Positions 1-6,207 of a stretch of 10,244 bases of DNA are shown one piece after another. The position numbers and the translations under genes were made by a program. The DNA is from Methylomonas sp. (GTDB lineage: Bacteria > Pseudomonadota > Gammaproteobacteria > Methylococcales > Methylomonadaceae), in the NCBI GenBank assembly GCA_028688235.1, contig JAQTYP010000085.1:1-10244 (forward strand), read 5' to 3'. Positions within the stretch are counted from its first letter, which is position 1, and the number at the start of each line of letters is the position of its first letter. The notes beneath the pieces were generated by a model. That model saw nothing but the letters and a program-made list of their open reading frames with translations. It did no database searches and was not told the DNA's origin.

Positions 1-2
1 GC

Positions 3-548
3 GCCATCGCCATTCTAACTCTGCTAATCACTCTGATATTCTTTTGGGTATCCGCCGGCGAGAATGATTCCGATAATTTGGATAGCCAAAAAAATGCCGA
101 GCAATACGTGAATACTCAAGCGCGCGAGACGACGGATATTGAATCGCCGGCATATGTCATGCCGACCGGCTCATTGAATTCCACAGATGCGCAACGTCCT
201 TCGGCGATTATTTTCGATAAGCGCGTCATTCGTGCGTCCTTGAATACAGAGCCTCATTACGGCGAGCCGGGAGAGCCCGTCCCATCCCCGGTAATAATAA
301 AACAGGATCATTCGGTCGAACTCTATTATTTCAGCGAAATTAAAAACATGAAGGGCAGAGTCTTATTTCACCGGTGGTTGAAAAACGGCCAGACTGCTTA
401 TAAAAAACAGTTCAGCGTGGAAGCCGATAAATTCAAATTGATTTCCAGTCGGAAATTCGAACATAAAGACGCCGGCGAATGGCAGGTGGTGTTAATCGAT
501 AACAAGGGAAAACGCTACAGCGAAGTCAACTTTTCCATTAATCCTTGA
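3..548 (+). CDS. Membrane-anchored DUF2914 protein, 5' end cut off
   Basis: The reading frame is open from the left edge (first full codon at 3) to a TGA at 546-548, giving 181 visible residues. A TTG at 78 is an in-frame codon and should not be taken as the start, because the frame upstream of it encodes a convincing membrane segment (AIAILTLLITLIFFWVSAG, visible residues 1-19). After it comes an acidic, polar linker. From about visible residue 73 to the end there is a DUF2914-like beta-rich domain with the signatures VIRASL, VELYYFSEIKNMKGR, FHRWLKNGQ and DAGEWQVVLIDNKGK, where this family usually shows YYF-E-N-G, HRW and G-W-V. The expected topology is an N-terminal anchor with the domain in the periplasm. 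The biochemical role of DUF2914 is not known. Nothing here links it to the H-NS gene downstream beyond a 74-bp gap and shared direction. Confidence 0.8.
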   Translation, partial: AIAILTLLITLIFFWVSAGENDSDNLDSQKNAEQYVNTQARETTDIESPAYVMPTGSLNSTDAQRPSAIIFDKRVIRASLNTEPHYGEPGEPVPSPVIIKQDHSVELYYFSEIKNMKGRVLFHRWLKNGQTAYKKQFSVEADKFKLISSRKFEHKDAGEWQVVLIDNKGKRYSEVNFSINP

Positions 549-579
549 AATGGGGTATTTATTATTATTTTAAGAGTGT

Positions 580-585
580 TACAAT
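580..585 (+). promoter_or_regulatory. Candidate -10 box for the H-NS-family gene
   Basis: TACAAT differs from the sigma-70 consensus TATAAT at one position and lies 38 nt before the ATG at 623, in a strongly AT-rich 74-bp spacer. No good -35 hexamer is visible 16-18 nt upstream. An AGGA at 608-611 is a plausible but somewhat distant ribosome-binding site. AT-rich promoters of this kind are typical targets of H-NS proteins, so autoregulation is possible; that is inference only. Confidence 0.35.
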
Positions 586-622
586 TAAATGCGTTTTTTA
601 ATTTAACAGGAATAAAGAACAC

Positions 623-943
623 ATGACAGATTTTAACAATCTCTCTGAAATCGAAATTAAGGCACTGATAGACAACGCCGAGAAAGCTTTGAAAGACAGA
701 CAATTCAGTAAACGCAAGGAAGTGATTGCGCAAATGAAGGAATTGGCGGCGTCGATCGGCGTTACGGTGGAGATACACGACGTAGGCGATAAAAAAGCCG
801 ACAGGAAAGGCGCTAAAGTCGCACCCAAATTCCGTAATCCGGGCGACGCTTCGCAGACCTGGACCGGACGCGGACTTGCCCCCAAGTGGATGCAGGATTT
901 GTTGGCATCCGGCCGTGACAAGTCGGAATTCGAGATTAAATAG
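623..943 (+). CDS. H-NS family histone-like nucleoid protein
   Basis: A 106-residue protein with the two-part layout of H-NS family proteins. Residues about 7-45 are charged and helical (SEIEIKALIDNAEKALKDRQ and onward) and suit an oligomerising coiled coil. A basic linker (about 57-70, rich in K and R) follows. The C-terminal DNA-binding motif is QTWTGRGLAPKW at 78-89, equivalent to the TWTGxGRxP core that inserts into the minor groove of AT-rich DNA. The length and the KFRNP-D-SQTW-GRG-PKW form resemble the short H-NS homologues of beta- and gammaproteobacteria rather than the 137-residue E. coli protein. Such proteins silence AT-rich, often horizontally acquired DNA and compact the nucleoid. 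The start at 623 is followed by a typical N-terminus. The last 8 nt overlap the convergent hydrolase gene, so no separate terminator lies between them. Confidence 0.9.
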   Translation: MTDFNNLSEIEIKALIDNAEKALKDRQFSKRKEVIAQMKELAASIGVTVEIHDVGDKKADRKGAKVAPKFRNPGDASQTWTGRGLAPKWMQDLLASGRDKSEFEIK

Positions 944-1724
944 CCTTAGTCTCAGACCTGAGCCGTTCGACCCATTCGCCCAGACGATCGGCCACCCACG
1001 GACCGTCGTCGAGAGTCAGGTCGTGCCCGCCCCAGGGGTGGTTTAGCTGAGTCAAATGCCATTTTCGCTGTATGGCATCGCTGCAAGCCGGAGAGACCAG
1101 GCGATCGTTCCGGCTTGTCAGCAACAAAATCGGCGGTTCGGGTTTGACATCGCCGGGGCGATAGCTCGCCGCGGCCTTTATTTGTCTCAGCGTATTGTTC
1201 AGGGTGACAGGCCGCTTAGCCTGAATGTCAGCCCATTCTGTCGCTATTTGAGGGGCCAGGTCGCGGCGATTGGCCACGCATCGAATCACCGCCGATTCCC
1301 GCCGAAAGTCGTTTGCTTGAAACAGCAGCTTGAACAGGCTGGGGTAGGCTTGCCAGCGCAATCGGTGATAAAAGGGGCTAGCGTCGGCCAAACTGGTGTT
1401 GATCAATACCGCTCCGCCAACGTCTTCCGGATAACGGAGCATCCATTCCCAGGTCACCATGCCGCCTAATGACAGGCCTATAAGGCTTAACGGTTGCTGC
1501 AACAGGCGGCGGCTTAGCGCCTGATGGCGTAAGGTTTCGATAATCTCTGCTATGTGGCACGGACTTGCTTCCGTATGACGCTGCCCCGTGCCGGGCAAAT
1601 CCAGGGTCGAAATGCGCGAGTCGGGAAAGCGCGATTGCAATAGCGTTATGAATTCGCCCCAATGACCAGCTTCGCGTGTCAGCCCGCGCAGCAATAACCA
1701 ATGGTGTCCGATTGCACTAGGCAT
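936..1724 (-). CDS. Alpha/beta hydrolase
   Basis: A 262-residue alpha/beta hydrolase fold protein without a signal peptide, so probably cytoplasmic. The oxyanion-hole side is LLRGLTREAGHW near residues 11-22, followed by LDLPGTGQ at 41-48. The nucleophile elbow is GLSLGG with Ser85. The acid is probably Asp207 in LLTSRNDRLVSP, and the histidine His234 in WGGHDLTLDDG. All three catalytic residues are therefore present in the right order and spacing. The substrate cannot be read from sequence; the general shape is that of small esterases and BioH/RutD-like hydrolases, but no specific member is recognised. The ATG at 1722-1724 overlaps the stop codon of the upstream peptidase-like gene (8-nt overlap), so the two are probably translationally coupled. 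It is the last gene of a three-gene minus-strand unit. Confidence 0.85.
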   Translation of the reverse strand: MPSAIGHHWLLLRGLTREAGHWGEFITLLQSRFPDSRISTLDLPGTGQRHTEASPCHIAEIIETLRHQALSRRLLQQPLSLIGLSLGGMVTWEWMLRYPEDVGGAVLINTSLADASPFYHRLRWQAYPSLFKLLFQANDFRRESAVIRCVANRRDLAPQIATEWADIQAKRPVTLNNTLRQIKAAASYRPGDVKPEPPILLLTSRNDRLVSPACSDAIQRKWHLTQLNHPWGGHDLTLDDGPWVADRLGEWVERLRSETKAI

Positions 1725-2733
1725 ACCACAAATCCATCGCGCGCCGACGGTTAAGCGCTAACTGTTCGCCATCCAATCCGGCCCACTTCGAAGGATATAG
1801 CAGGCTGCGATGTAAAAAATCGAACAGGGTGAAATGCCGTCGCAAGATGCGTTGTTGACGATGAGGCAACAGCGGGTGGAATAAGCCGTGGCGCTGGAAC
1901 AAATGCAACGGGCTTTTGCGCAGCCATAACCAGGAACCCATTTCCAGCGTCAATGGCATGAATAGCCGGCGGCTATCGTGGGATTGCACAAAATCATCGT
2001 ACAGATAATCCCACAAGTCACCGTTAATGACGTATTCCTGGCTCATCGGTTCGATTTTGTAAAAATGATGGGGATAACAGCGGTCGAACAAGGTTTTCAA
2101 CGCATGGGCCTGGGCGATATGCGGAAAGGCTTCTTTTCTGGATGCATAGGGAAACCATAGTCTGTCGTGTATGCCGAAGCCCGAATGCAAGTCCAACGCG
2201 ATCGCCAAAGGAGCCGTGAATAGTTGTGTTTCGACGACTCTGCACAAGGCTAGCGCCTCTGCTTCCATTTGCGAAGCACTGCCTCTATACCATGGCAGTC
2301 TATGGCTGAGGCGGTGGCCGCTGAAAAGTCTGGTGTTACCGTTACCTTCCACGGGAGCATTGCGCATCAGGTCGACGCCGTTGCCGTTGCTGCGAGTGCC
2401 GCAATATACCCCGACCGGGTTGACGATGGGCACGAACACCAGTCTGGATCTTTCCAGGCGCGAAGTCAATTCCTCGTCCCAGTCCAGTAACTGCAGGAGC
2501 GTCTGCAGATAAGACAAAATCACTTCCGAGCCGATTTTTTCCAAACCGTGTACGCCGCCAAAGAAGGCAAATACCGGCACGTCCTGGCGCATCGATCCCA
2601 GCATCAGGCTATAGATCGGAAAGTCGCAGCCTTCGTGAGGGATGCGGGCTAGCGTTTCCACCCGAGCCCGGCCGCCAAATTGTGAAGCCAACGACTCGAA
2701 TTGCTCCAATTCGACAAAAGAGTGTTTCGACAT
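1717..2733 (-). CDS. M14-family zinc carboxypeptidase / deacylase-like protein
   Basis: A 338-residue protein of the zinc carboxypeptidase clan (M14, including the succinylglutamate desuccinylase/aspartoacylase branch). Zinc ligands are visible as GGVHGLEKIG (His62, Glu65) and LDLHSGFG (His183). A substrate-binding region reads TRSNGNGVDLMRNAP at about 113-127, with Arg114 and Arg124. The catalytic glutamate is probably Glu264 in LTLEMGSW. The classical Asn-Arg pair of carboxypeptidases reads Met-Arg here. No signal peptide is seen, so an intracellular substrate, such as a small peptide, amidated compound or acyl-amino acid, is more likely than a secreted-protein substrate. It begins 9 nt after the acyltransferase stop codon and its stop overlaps the hydrolase start, which places it in the middle of the operon. 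The spacer has no strong ribosome-binding site, so coupled translation is likely. Confidence 0.85.
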   Translation of the reverse strand: MSKHSFVELEQFESLASQFGGRARVETLARIPHEGCDFPIYSLMLGSMRQDVPVFAFFGGVHGLEKIGSEVILSYLQTLLQLLDWDEELTSRLERSRLVFVPIVNPVGVYCGTRSNGNGVDLMRNAPVEGNGNTRLFSGHRLSHRLPWYRGSASQMEAEALALCRVVETQLFTAPLAIALDLHSGFGIHDRLWFPYASRKEAFPHIAQAHALKTLFDRCYPHHFYKIEPMSQEYVINGDLWDYLYDDFVQSHDSRRLFMPLTLEMGSWLWLRKSPLHLFQRHGLFHPLLPHRQQRILRRHFTLFDFLHRSLLYPSKWAGLDGEQLALNRRRAMDLWYA

Positions 2734-2742
2734 CCTGTGTAA

Positions 2743-4464
2743 TCAGTGAGTCAGACTGCTTTCGATATAACGAGTGCGTTTTTTCGGTGCGATCTTGGCT
2801 ATCTCCACCATGATCAAGCTATCGATACAGTTATTGAAATCGGGATCGACGTTGAAGGCTATGAAATGGCATCCCTTGTCTACACATAGTTCCACATATT
2901 GTTTATACAGGGTCGGCACTTTCACGCCGAGTTTTTTCAATTCGCTGTTGAGGACTTTAAAGCTGGTGGCATAATCGGCATTGAAAGTTTCGGCGGCGAA
3001 TTGGCGGCAATGTTCCGACATCACGAAGGGGGTTTTGGCTCGAGCCCGCAACAATTCCGAACCGAATTGTTGCTGATAAAAGCCTATGATCAATTCTTTG
3101 GCGGGTTGCGGATAAGCGTTGCTGATACTGACCGGGCCGAATAGATATTTGATGTCGGGTTGTTCCCTCAAATAGGCGCCTATGCCGTACCACAGATAAT
3201 CCAAACTGTGTTGTCCCCAGTAACGCGGTTGTACGAAACTGCGGCCTAACTCCAGACTGTGAGGTAACAGCGCGGCGAAATCGCTTTGCAGATCGAACAG
3301 GGTATTGCTGTAAAAACCTTCGATGCCGTGGCTGGACATGATCTTGGGGCCTTCACCGATTCTATAAGCGCCGACGATTTCCAGGCCATGATCGTCCCAC
3401 AGCACGATGTGGCTGTAATACACGTCGAATTTGTCCAAATCCAATGCCAATCCCGTGCCCTCTTCGACGGTGCGGAAGGTCAGTTCCCGCAAACGGGCGA
3501 TTTCGTGCATCACCGGGCAATCGTCTCGGAATTGATACAGGAAGATTTTCTTGCCGTCGCGGGTTTCGCCCAGCAGGCGCGATTGCTGCAATACCTGCTT
3601 GATCGCCTTGGCGTCGGCGGGATGTACGACGGTTTCGACGGTGTCAAATAACGCTGTCTTGTCTTTCTTGCCCAGATTCAATACGTGCTTACGAAAGCGC
3701 TGGCTTAACTGCTTGTTGGTTTCCGGACTATCGATATAGGCAGAGGCCGGAATGGGGGCGCCTATCTTGAAACGAATCTCCTGATTTTTCTTGTTGAACA
3801 TCTCCTTGACCAACAACATGGTGCCTAAGGGCTTGTAAAGGGTCGACACCGAATAAAACAAGGCCGAGTTTTTGGCCTTGATATGGATGGGCAGAATAGG
3901 GCAGCGGGATTTTTTGGCCAGTTTGATGAAGCCGTTTTGCCATTTGCCGTCGCGTATGCCTTTAGGCGTGATGCGGGAAACTTCGCCTGCCGGGAAGATG
4001 ATTACGGCTTCCTCGTTTTCCAGGGCATCCAGCATGGCTTTGTAATTGTCTTTCAGGCTTTTTTTGTCGGACAGGACGTCTACCGGCAGAAATATCGATT
4101 GCAAGGGCTCCATGTGCGATAGAACGCGGTTTGCGACGATGCGCACGTCCGGCCGGACCGAGCGAATCAGTTTGATCAAGGCCAGGCCGTCCAATGTGCC
4201 TATGGGATGGTTGGCGACGATCAACAAGCGGCCTTCCGACGGAATATTGCTGTAGGAACGGTCGCTGATCTGGTAACTGAAGTTAAAATGATGTAACAAC
4301 TTATCCAGGAAGGCGAAACCGCGCAGGTGTCGATTTTTTGCAATGAAAGCGTTGAAATCGTCTTCGTGCAACAGCTTTTTCAACGCCTTAACGGCCAGTT
4401 TGTTGTCCTTGCCAAATTTAAAATCGGGATAGGTTTCCTGCAAAATGCGTTCGGCATCAATCAT
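2743..4464 (-). CDS. OlsF-like bifunctional acyltransferase (lysophospholipid acyltransferase + GNAT-like N-acyltransferase)
   Basis: Two fused domains are visible (573 residues from this start). The N-terminal half is a PlsC/lysophospholipid acyltransferase domain: NHPIGTLDG (His86, Asp92), then FPAGEVSR at 157-164, and LPIHI before a conserved NSALFYSVSTLYKPL stretch. The C-terminal half resembles the OlsB/autoinducer-synthase type of GNAT fold: EIARLRELTFRTVEEGTG, IVGAYRIGEG, LELGRSFVQPRYWG, then YLFGPVSISNAYP. This arrangement is that of OlsF, which makes ornithine lipids by N-acylating ornithine (C-terminal domain) and then O-acylating the product (N-terminal domain). The assignment is by architecture, and other amino-acid lipids remain possible. 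Start choice: an in-frame ATG at 4575 would add 37 residues with no recognisable motif, while homologues usually begin at about the IDAERILQETYPDF segment, so 4464 is preferred. Neither start has a strong ribosome-binding site. First gene of the three-gene unit. Confidence 0.8.
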   Translation of the reverse strand: MIDAERILQETYPDFKFGKDNKLAVKALKKLLHEDDFNAFIAKNRHLRGFAFLDKLLHHFNFSYQISDRSYSNIPSEGRLLIVANHPIGTLDGLALIKLIRSVRPDVRIVANRVLSHMEPLQSIFLPVDVLSDKKSLKDNYKAMLDALENEEAVIIFPAGEVSRITPKGIRDGKWQNGFIKLAKKSRCPILPIHIKAKNSALFYSVSTLYKPLGTMLLVKEMFNKKNQEIRFKIGAPIPASAYIDSPETNKQLSQRFRKHVLNLGKKDKTALFDTVETVVHPADAKAIKQVLQQSRLLGETRDGKKIFLYQFRDDCPVMHEIARLRELTFRTVEEGTGLALDLDKFDVYYSHIVLWDDHGLEIVGAYRIGEGPKIMSSHGIEGFYSNTLFDLQSDFAALLPHSLELGRSFVQPRYWGQHSLDYLWYGIGAYLREQPDIKYLFGPVSISNAYPQPAKELIIGFYQQQFGSELLRARAKTPFVMSEHCRQFAAETFNADYATSFKVLNSELKKLGVKVPTLYKQYVELCVDKGCHFIAFNVDPDFNNCIDSLIMVEIAKIAPKKRTRYIESSLTH

Positions 4465-4575
4465 AATGGGCTGGCGGGAAGATAATCGTTGATTGGGGAA
4501 AAGTTCGAATTTCGATCGTAAGAAATAGCCGAACCGGCTTCGCGGGTTTTGGGCGGCTTGATGCTGAAAAATCAT

Positions 4576-4643
4576 TTAGTCCACTAAAAAACTGATTTTA
4601 TTCGTGTATTTTGTGATTTTCGTGGACTGACCGCAGTTTTTAG
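4576..4643. repeat. TTCGTG-rich intergenic repeat, copy A, with two competing stem-loops
   Basis: Positions 4601-4625 contain spaced TTCGTG/TTTGTG-like units (TTCGTGTATT, TTGTGATTTT, CGTGG), roughly every 9 nt. Around them are two overlapping inverted repeats. AGTCCAC at 4578-4584 pairs with GTGGACT at 4622-4628, and this extends to 9 bp with one wobble. CTAAAAAACTG at 4584-4594 pairs with CAGTTTTTAG at 4634-4643 with one bulged A. The two stems cross each other, so they are either alternative folds or a pseudoknot. If the acyltransferase mRNA starts upstream of here, this would be in its leader. A related, inverted copy lies at 4789-4812. Confidence 0.5.
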
Positions 4644-4788
4644 GTTGATGGCGCATCGAGCCTGTCTAAGCAATTTCATCGCTATCGAACAAGTTTTTTT
4701 GTTTCAATAGACTATGAAGATTAATCGGCAAAGATGACAGCAATATGACAGCTACGATGTCGATGACTCTGGAAAAATCATTTCGTCG

Positions 4789-4812
4789 ACGAAATACACG
4801 AAAATCACGGAA
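4789..4812. repeat. TTCGTG-rich intergenic repeat, copy B (inverted)
   Basis: Read on the minus strand this segment contains CCGTGATTTTCGTG and TTCGTGTATTTCGT. The second matches 13 of 14 bases of the start of copy A at 4601, and GTGATTTTCGTG matches copy A exactly over 12 bases, though the two blocks come in the opposite order. The copies therefore share a repeating 9-base unit rather than one fixed sequence. They face each other about 165 bp apart and could form a long stem. A GTCGAC palindrome (4785-4790) adjoins copy B. Nothing coding is seen here. Confidence 0.45.
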
Positions 4813-4885
4813 AGTTTCGAATAGTTGCCAACATCAGGCTGACCCATTCGATGCGACGCTTTTTGGCGAATTGAGGTTTTGTATT

Positions 4886-4925
4886 CGAGCCCCATCGAGT
4901 CAGAGGTTTGACTCGATGGGGCTCG
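4886..4925 (-). terminator. Perfect 17-bp hairpin after glyA, probable mRNA 3'-end structure
   Basis: CGAGCCCCATCGAGTCA at 4886-4902 is exactly complementary to TGACTCGATGGGGCTCG at 4909-4925, with a 6-nt loop. It starts 23 nt after the glyA stop on the minus strand, which is where a terminator for the mtdA-gck-glyA transcript would be expected. There is no U-tract on the minus-strand side, and only TGTTTT on the plus-strand side. It may therefore be an atypical terminator or a 3'-end stabiliser rather than a classical intrinsic terminator. Confidence 0.5.
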
Positions 4926-4947
4926 TGTTTTGGAGCAGGAGATGGTT

Positions 4948-6207
4948 TTATGCTTCCGAATAAACCGGAAAGCGTGCACACAACAGTTTGACTTTTTCGC
5001 GTACCGCGGTAATGACGTTTTCGTCGTCCATGTTTTCCATCACGTCGCACATCAGGCCCGCGATTTCGCGCATCTGGTCTTCTTTGAAGCCGCGTGTGGT
5101 CGGGGCTGGGGTGCCGACGCGGATGCCGCTGGTCACGAAGGGTGATTGCGGGTCGTTGGGTACGGCGTTTTTGTTGACGGTGATATGGGCGCGGCCCAGC
5201 GCGGCGTCGGCGGCCTTGCCGGTGATGCCTTTGGCGATCAACGAAACCAGCATCAAATGGTTGTCGGTGCCGCCGGACACCACGTCGTAGCCGCGTTGCA
5301 TGAAGACTTCGGCCATTGCCCGGGCGTTGTTCACGACTTGTTGCTGATAGATTTTGAATTCCGGCGTCATGGCTTCCTTGAAAGCCACGGCCTTGGCCGC
5401 GATGACGTGCATCAACGGGCCGCCTTGAATGCCGGGGAAGATGTTGGAATTGAGTTTTTTCTCTAGTTCCGGATTGCTTTTGGCCAAAATCAGGCCGCCG
5501 CGCGGGCCGCGCAAGGATTTATGGGTCGTGCTGGTGACGACGTCTGCAATTGGAACGGGATTGGGATACAAGCCGGCGGCAACCAGGCCGGCTACGTGGG
5601 CCATATCCACGACCAAGTAGGCGCCGACCTTATCGGCGATATCGCGGAAGCGTTGCCAATCCCAGATGCGGGAATAGGCCGAGAAGCCGGCGATGATCAT
5701 TTTGGGTTTGTGTTCCAAAGCCAAGGCTTCGACTTGATCGTAATCGATTTCGCCGGTTTCGGGATTCAAGCCGTATTGAACGGCGTTATAGATTTTTCCG
5801 GAGAAGTTGGGCTTGGCGCCGTGGGTCAAATGGCCGCCATCGGCAAGACTCAAGCCGAGTATCGTATCGCCCGGTTGCACCAAGGACATGAAGACCGCCA
5901 TGTTGGCTTGAGAACCGGAATGCGGTTGCACATTGGCGTAATCGGCGCCGAACAATGCCTTGGCCCGGTCTATCGCCAGTTGCTCGACGATGTCGACGTA
6001 TTCGCAGCCGCCGTAATAGCGTTTGTTCGGATAACCTTCGGCGTATTTATTCGTCAATAACGTGCCTTGGGCTTCCATGACCCGAGGACTGGCGTAATTT
6101 TCCGATGCAATCAGTTCGATGTGATCTTCCTGGCGTTGGCGTTCCAGTTCAATTGCCCTGAACAATTCATCATCAAAGCCTTCTATGCTCATCGAATTTT
6201 TAAACAT
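4948..6207 (-). CDS. glyA: Serine hydroxymethyltransferase
   Basis: A 419-residue PLP enzyme (E. coli GlyA has 417) that interconverts serine and glycine using 5,10-methylene-tetrahydrofolate. In methylotrophs it is the entry reaction of the serine cycle. Diagnostic segments are RQEDHIELIASENYAS at 25-40, NKYAEGYPNKRYYGG at 53-67, HSGSQAN at 96-102, VVDMAHVAGL with Asp201 and His204, the PLP lysine Lys230 in TSTTHKSLRGPRGG, and SGIRVGTPA with Arg364 near the C-terminus. The protein appears intact. The start at 6207 gives the usual MFKNSMSIEGFDDEL N-terminus and has a good ribosome-binding site (CTGGAGA on the minus strand, 6213-6219). A longer open frame upstream of it only overlaps gck. The ATG overlaps the gck stop codon by 8 nt, so the two are probably translationally coupled. 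It ends its operon before a hairpin. Confidence 0.97.
   Translation of the reverse strand: MFKNSMSIEGFDDELFRAIELERQRQEDHIELIASENYASPRVMEAQGTLLTNKYAEGYPNKRYYGGCEYVDIVEQLAIDRAKALFGADYANVQPHSGSQANMAVFMSLVQPGDTILGLSLADGGHLTHGAKPNFSGKIYNAVQYGLNPETGEIDYDQVEALALEHKPKMIIAGFSAYSRIWDWQRFRDIADKVGAYLVVDMAHVAGLVAAGLYPNPVPIADVVTSTTHKSLRGPRGGLILAKSNPELEKKLNSNIFPGIQGGPLMHVIAAKAVAFKEAMTPEFKIYQQQVVNNARAMAEVFMQRGYDVVSGGTDNHLMLVSLIAKGITGKAADAALGRAHITVNKNAVPNDPQSPFVTSGIRVGTPAPTTRGFKEDQMREIAGLMCDVMENMDDENVITAVREKVKLLCARFPVYSEA

Larger units (their letters stand above)
4465..4947. other. Intergenic spacer between glyA and the olsF-like gene
   Basis: No credible gene is present. Short open stretches on both strands have no recognisable domains, no ribosome-binding sites, and overlap each other. 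The spacer contains the two inverted TTCGTG-rich repeats, a region with A/T runs (AAGTTTTTTTG near 4690), and a perfect hairpin directly after glyA. On the minus strand a TTGAAA (reverse complement of 4705-4710) could serve as a -35 box for the olsF-like gene, but no convincing -10 box follows at the right distance. The 110 bases at 4465-4575 are open in frame with the acyltransferase and may be translated if the upstream ATG is used. Confidence 0.5.

Noticed and set aside
1056..1469. Plus-strand open frame of 137 codons opposite the hydrolase gene
   Set aside because: It is an antisense shadow with no motifs; the minus-strand frame has an intact catalytic triad.
4898..4908. An 11-base sequence AGTCAGAGGTT shared by the glyA hairpin and the hairpin at 8577-8617
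   Set aside because: Many shared 11-mers are expected by chance in 10 kb, and the stems around them differ.
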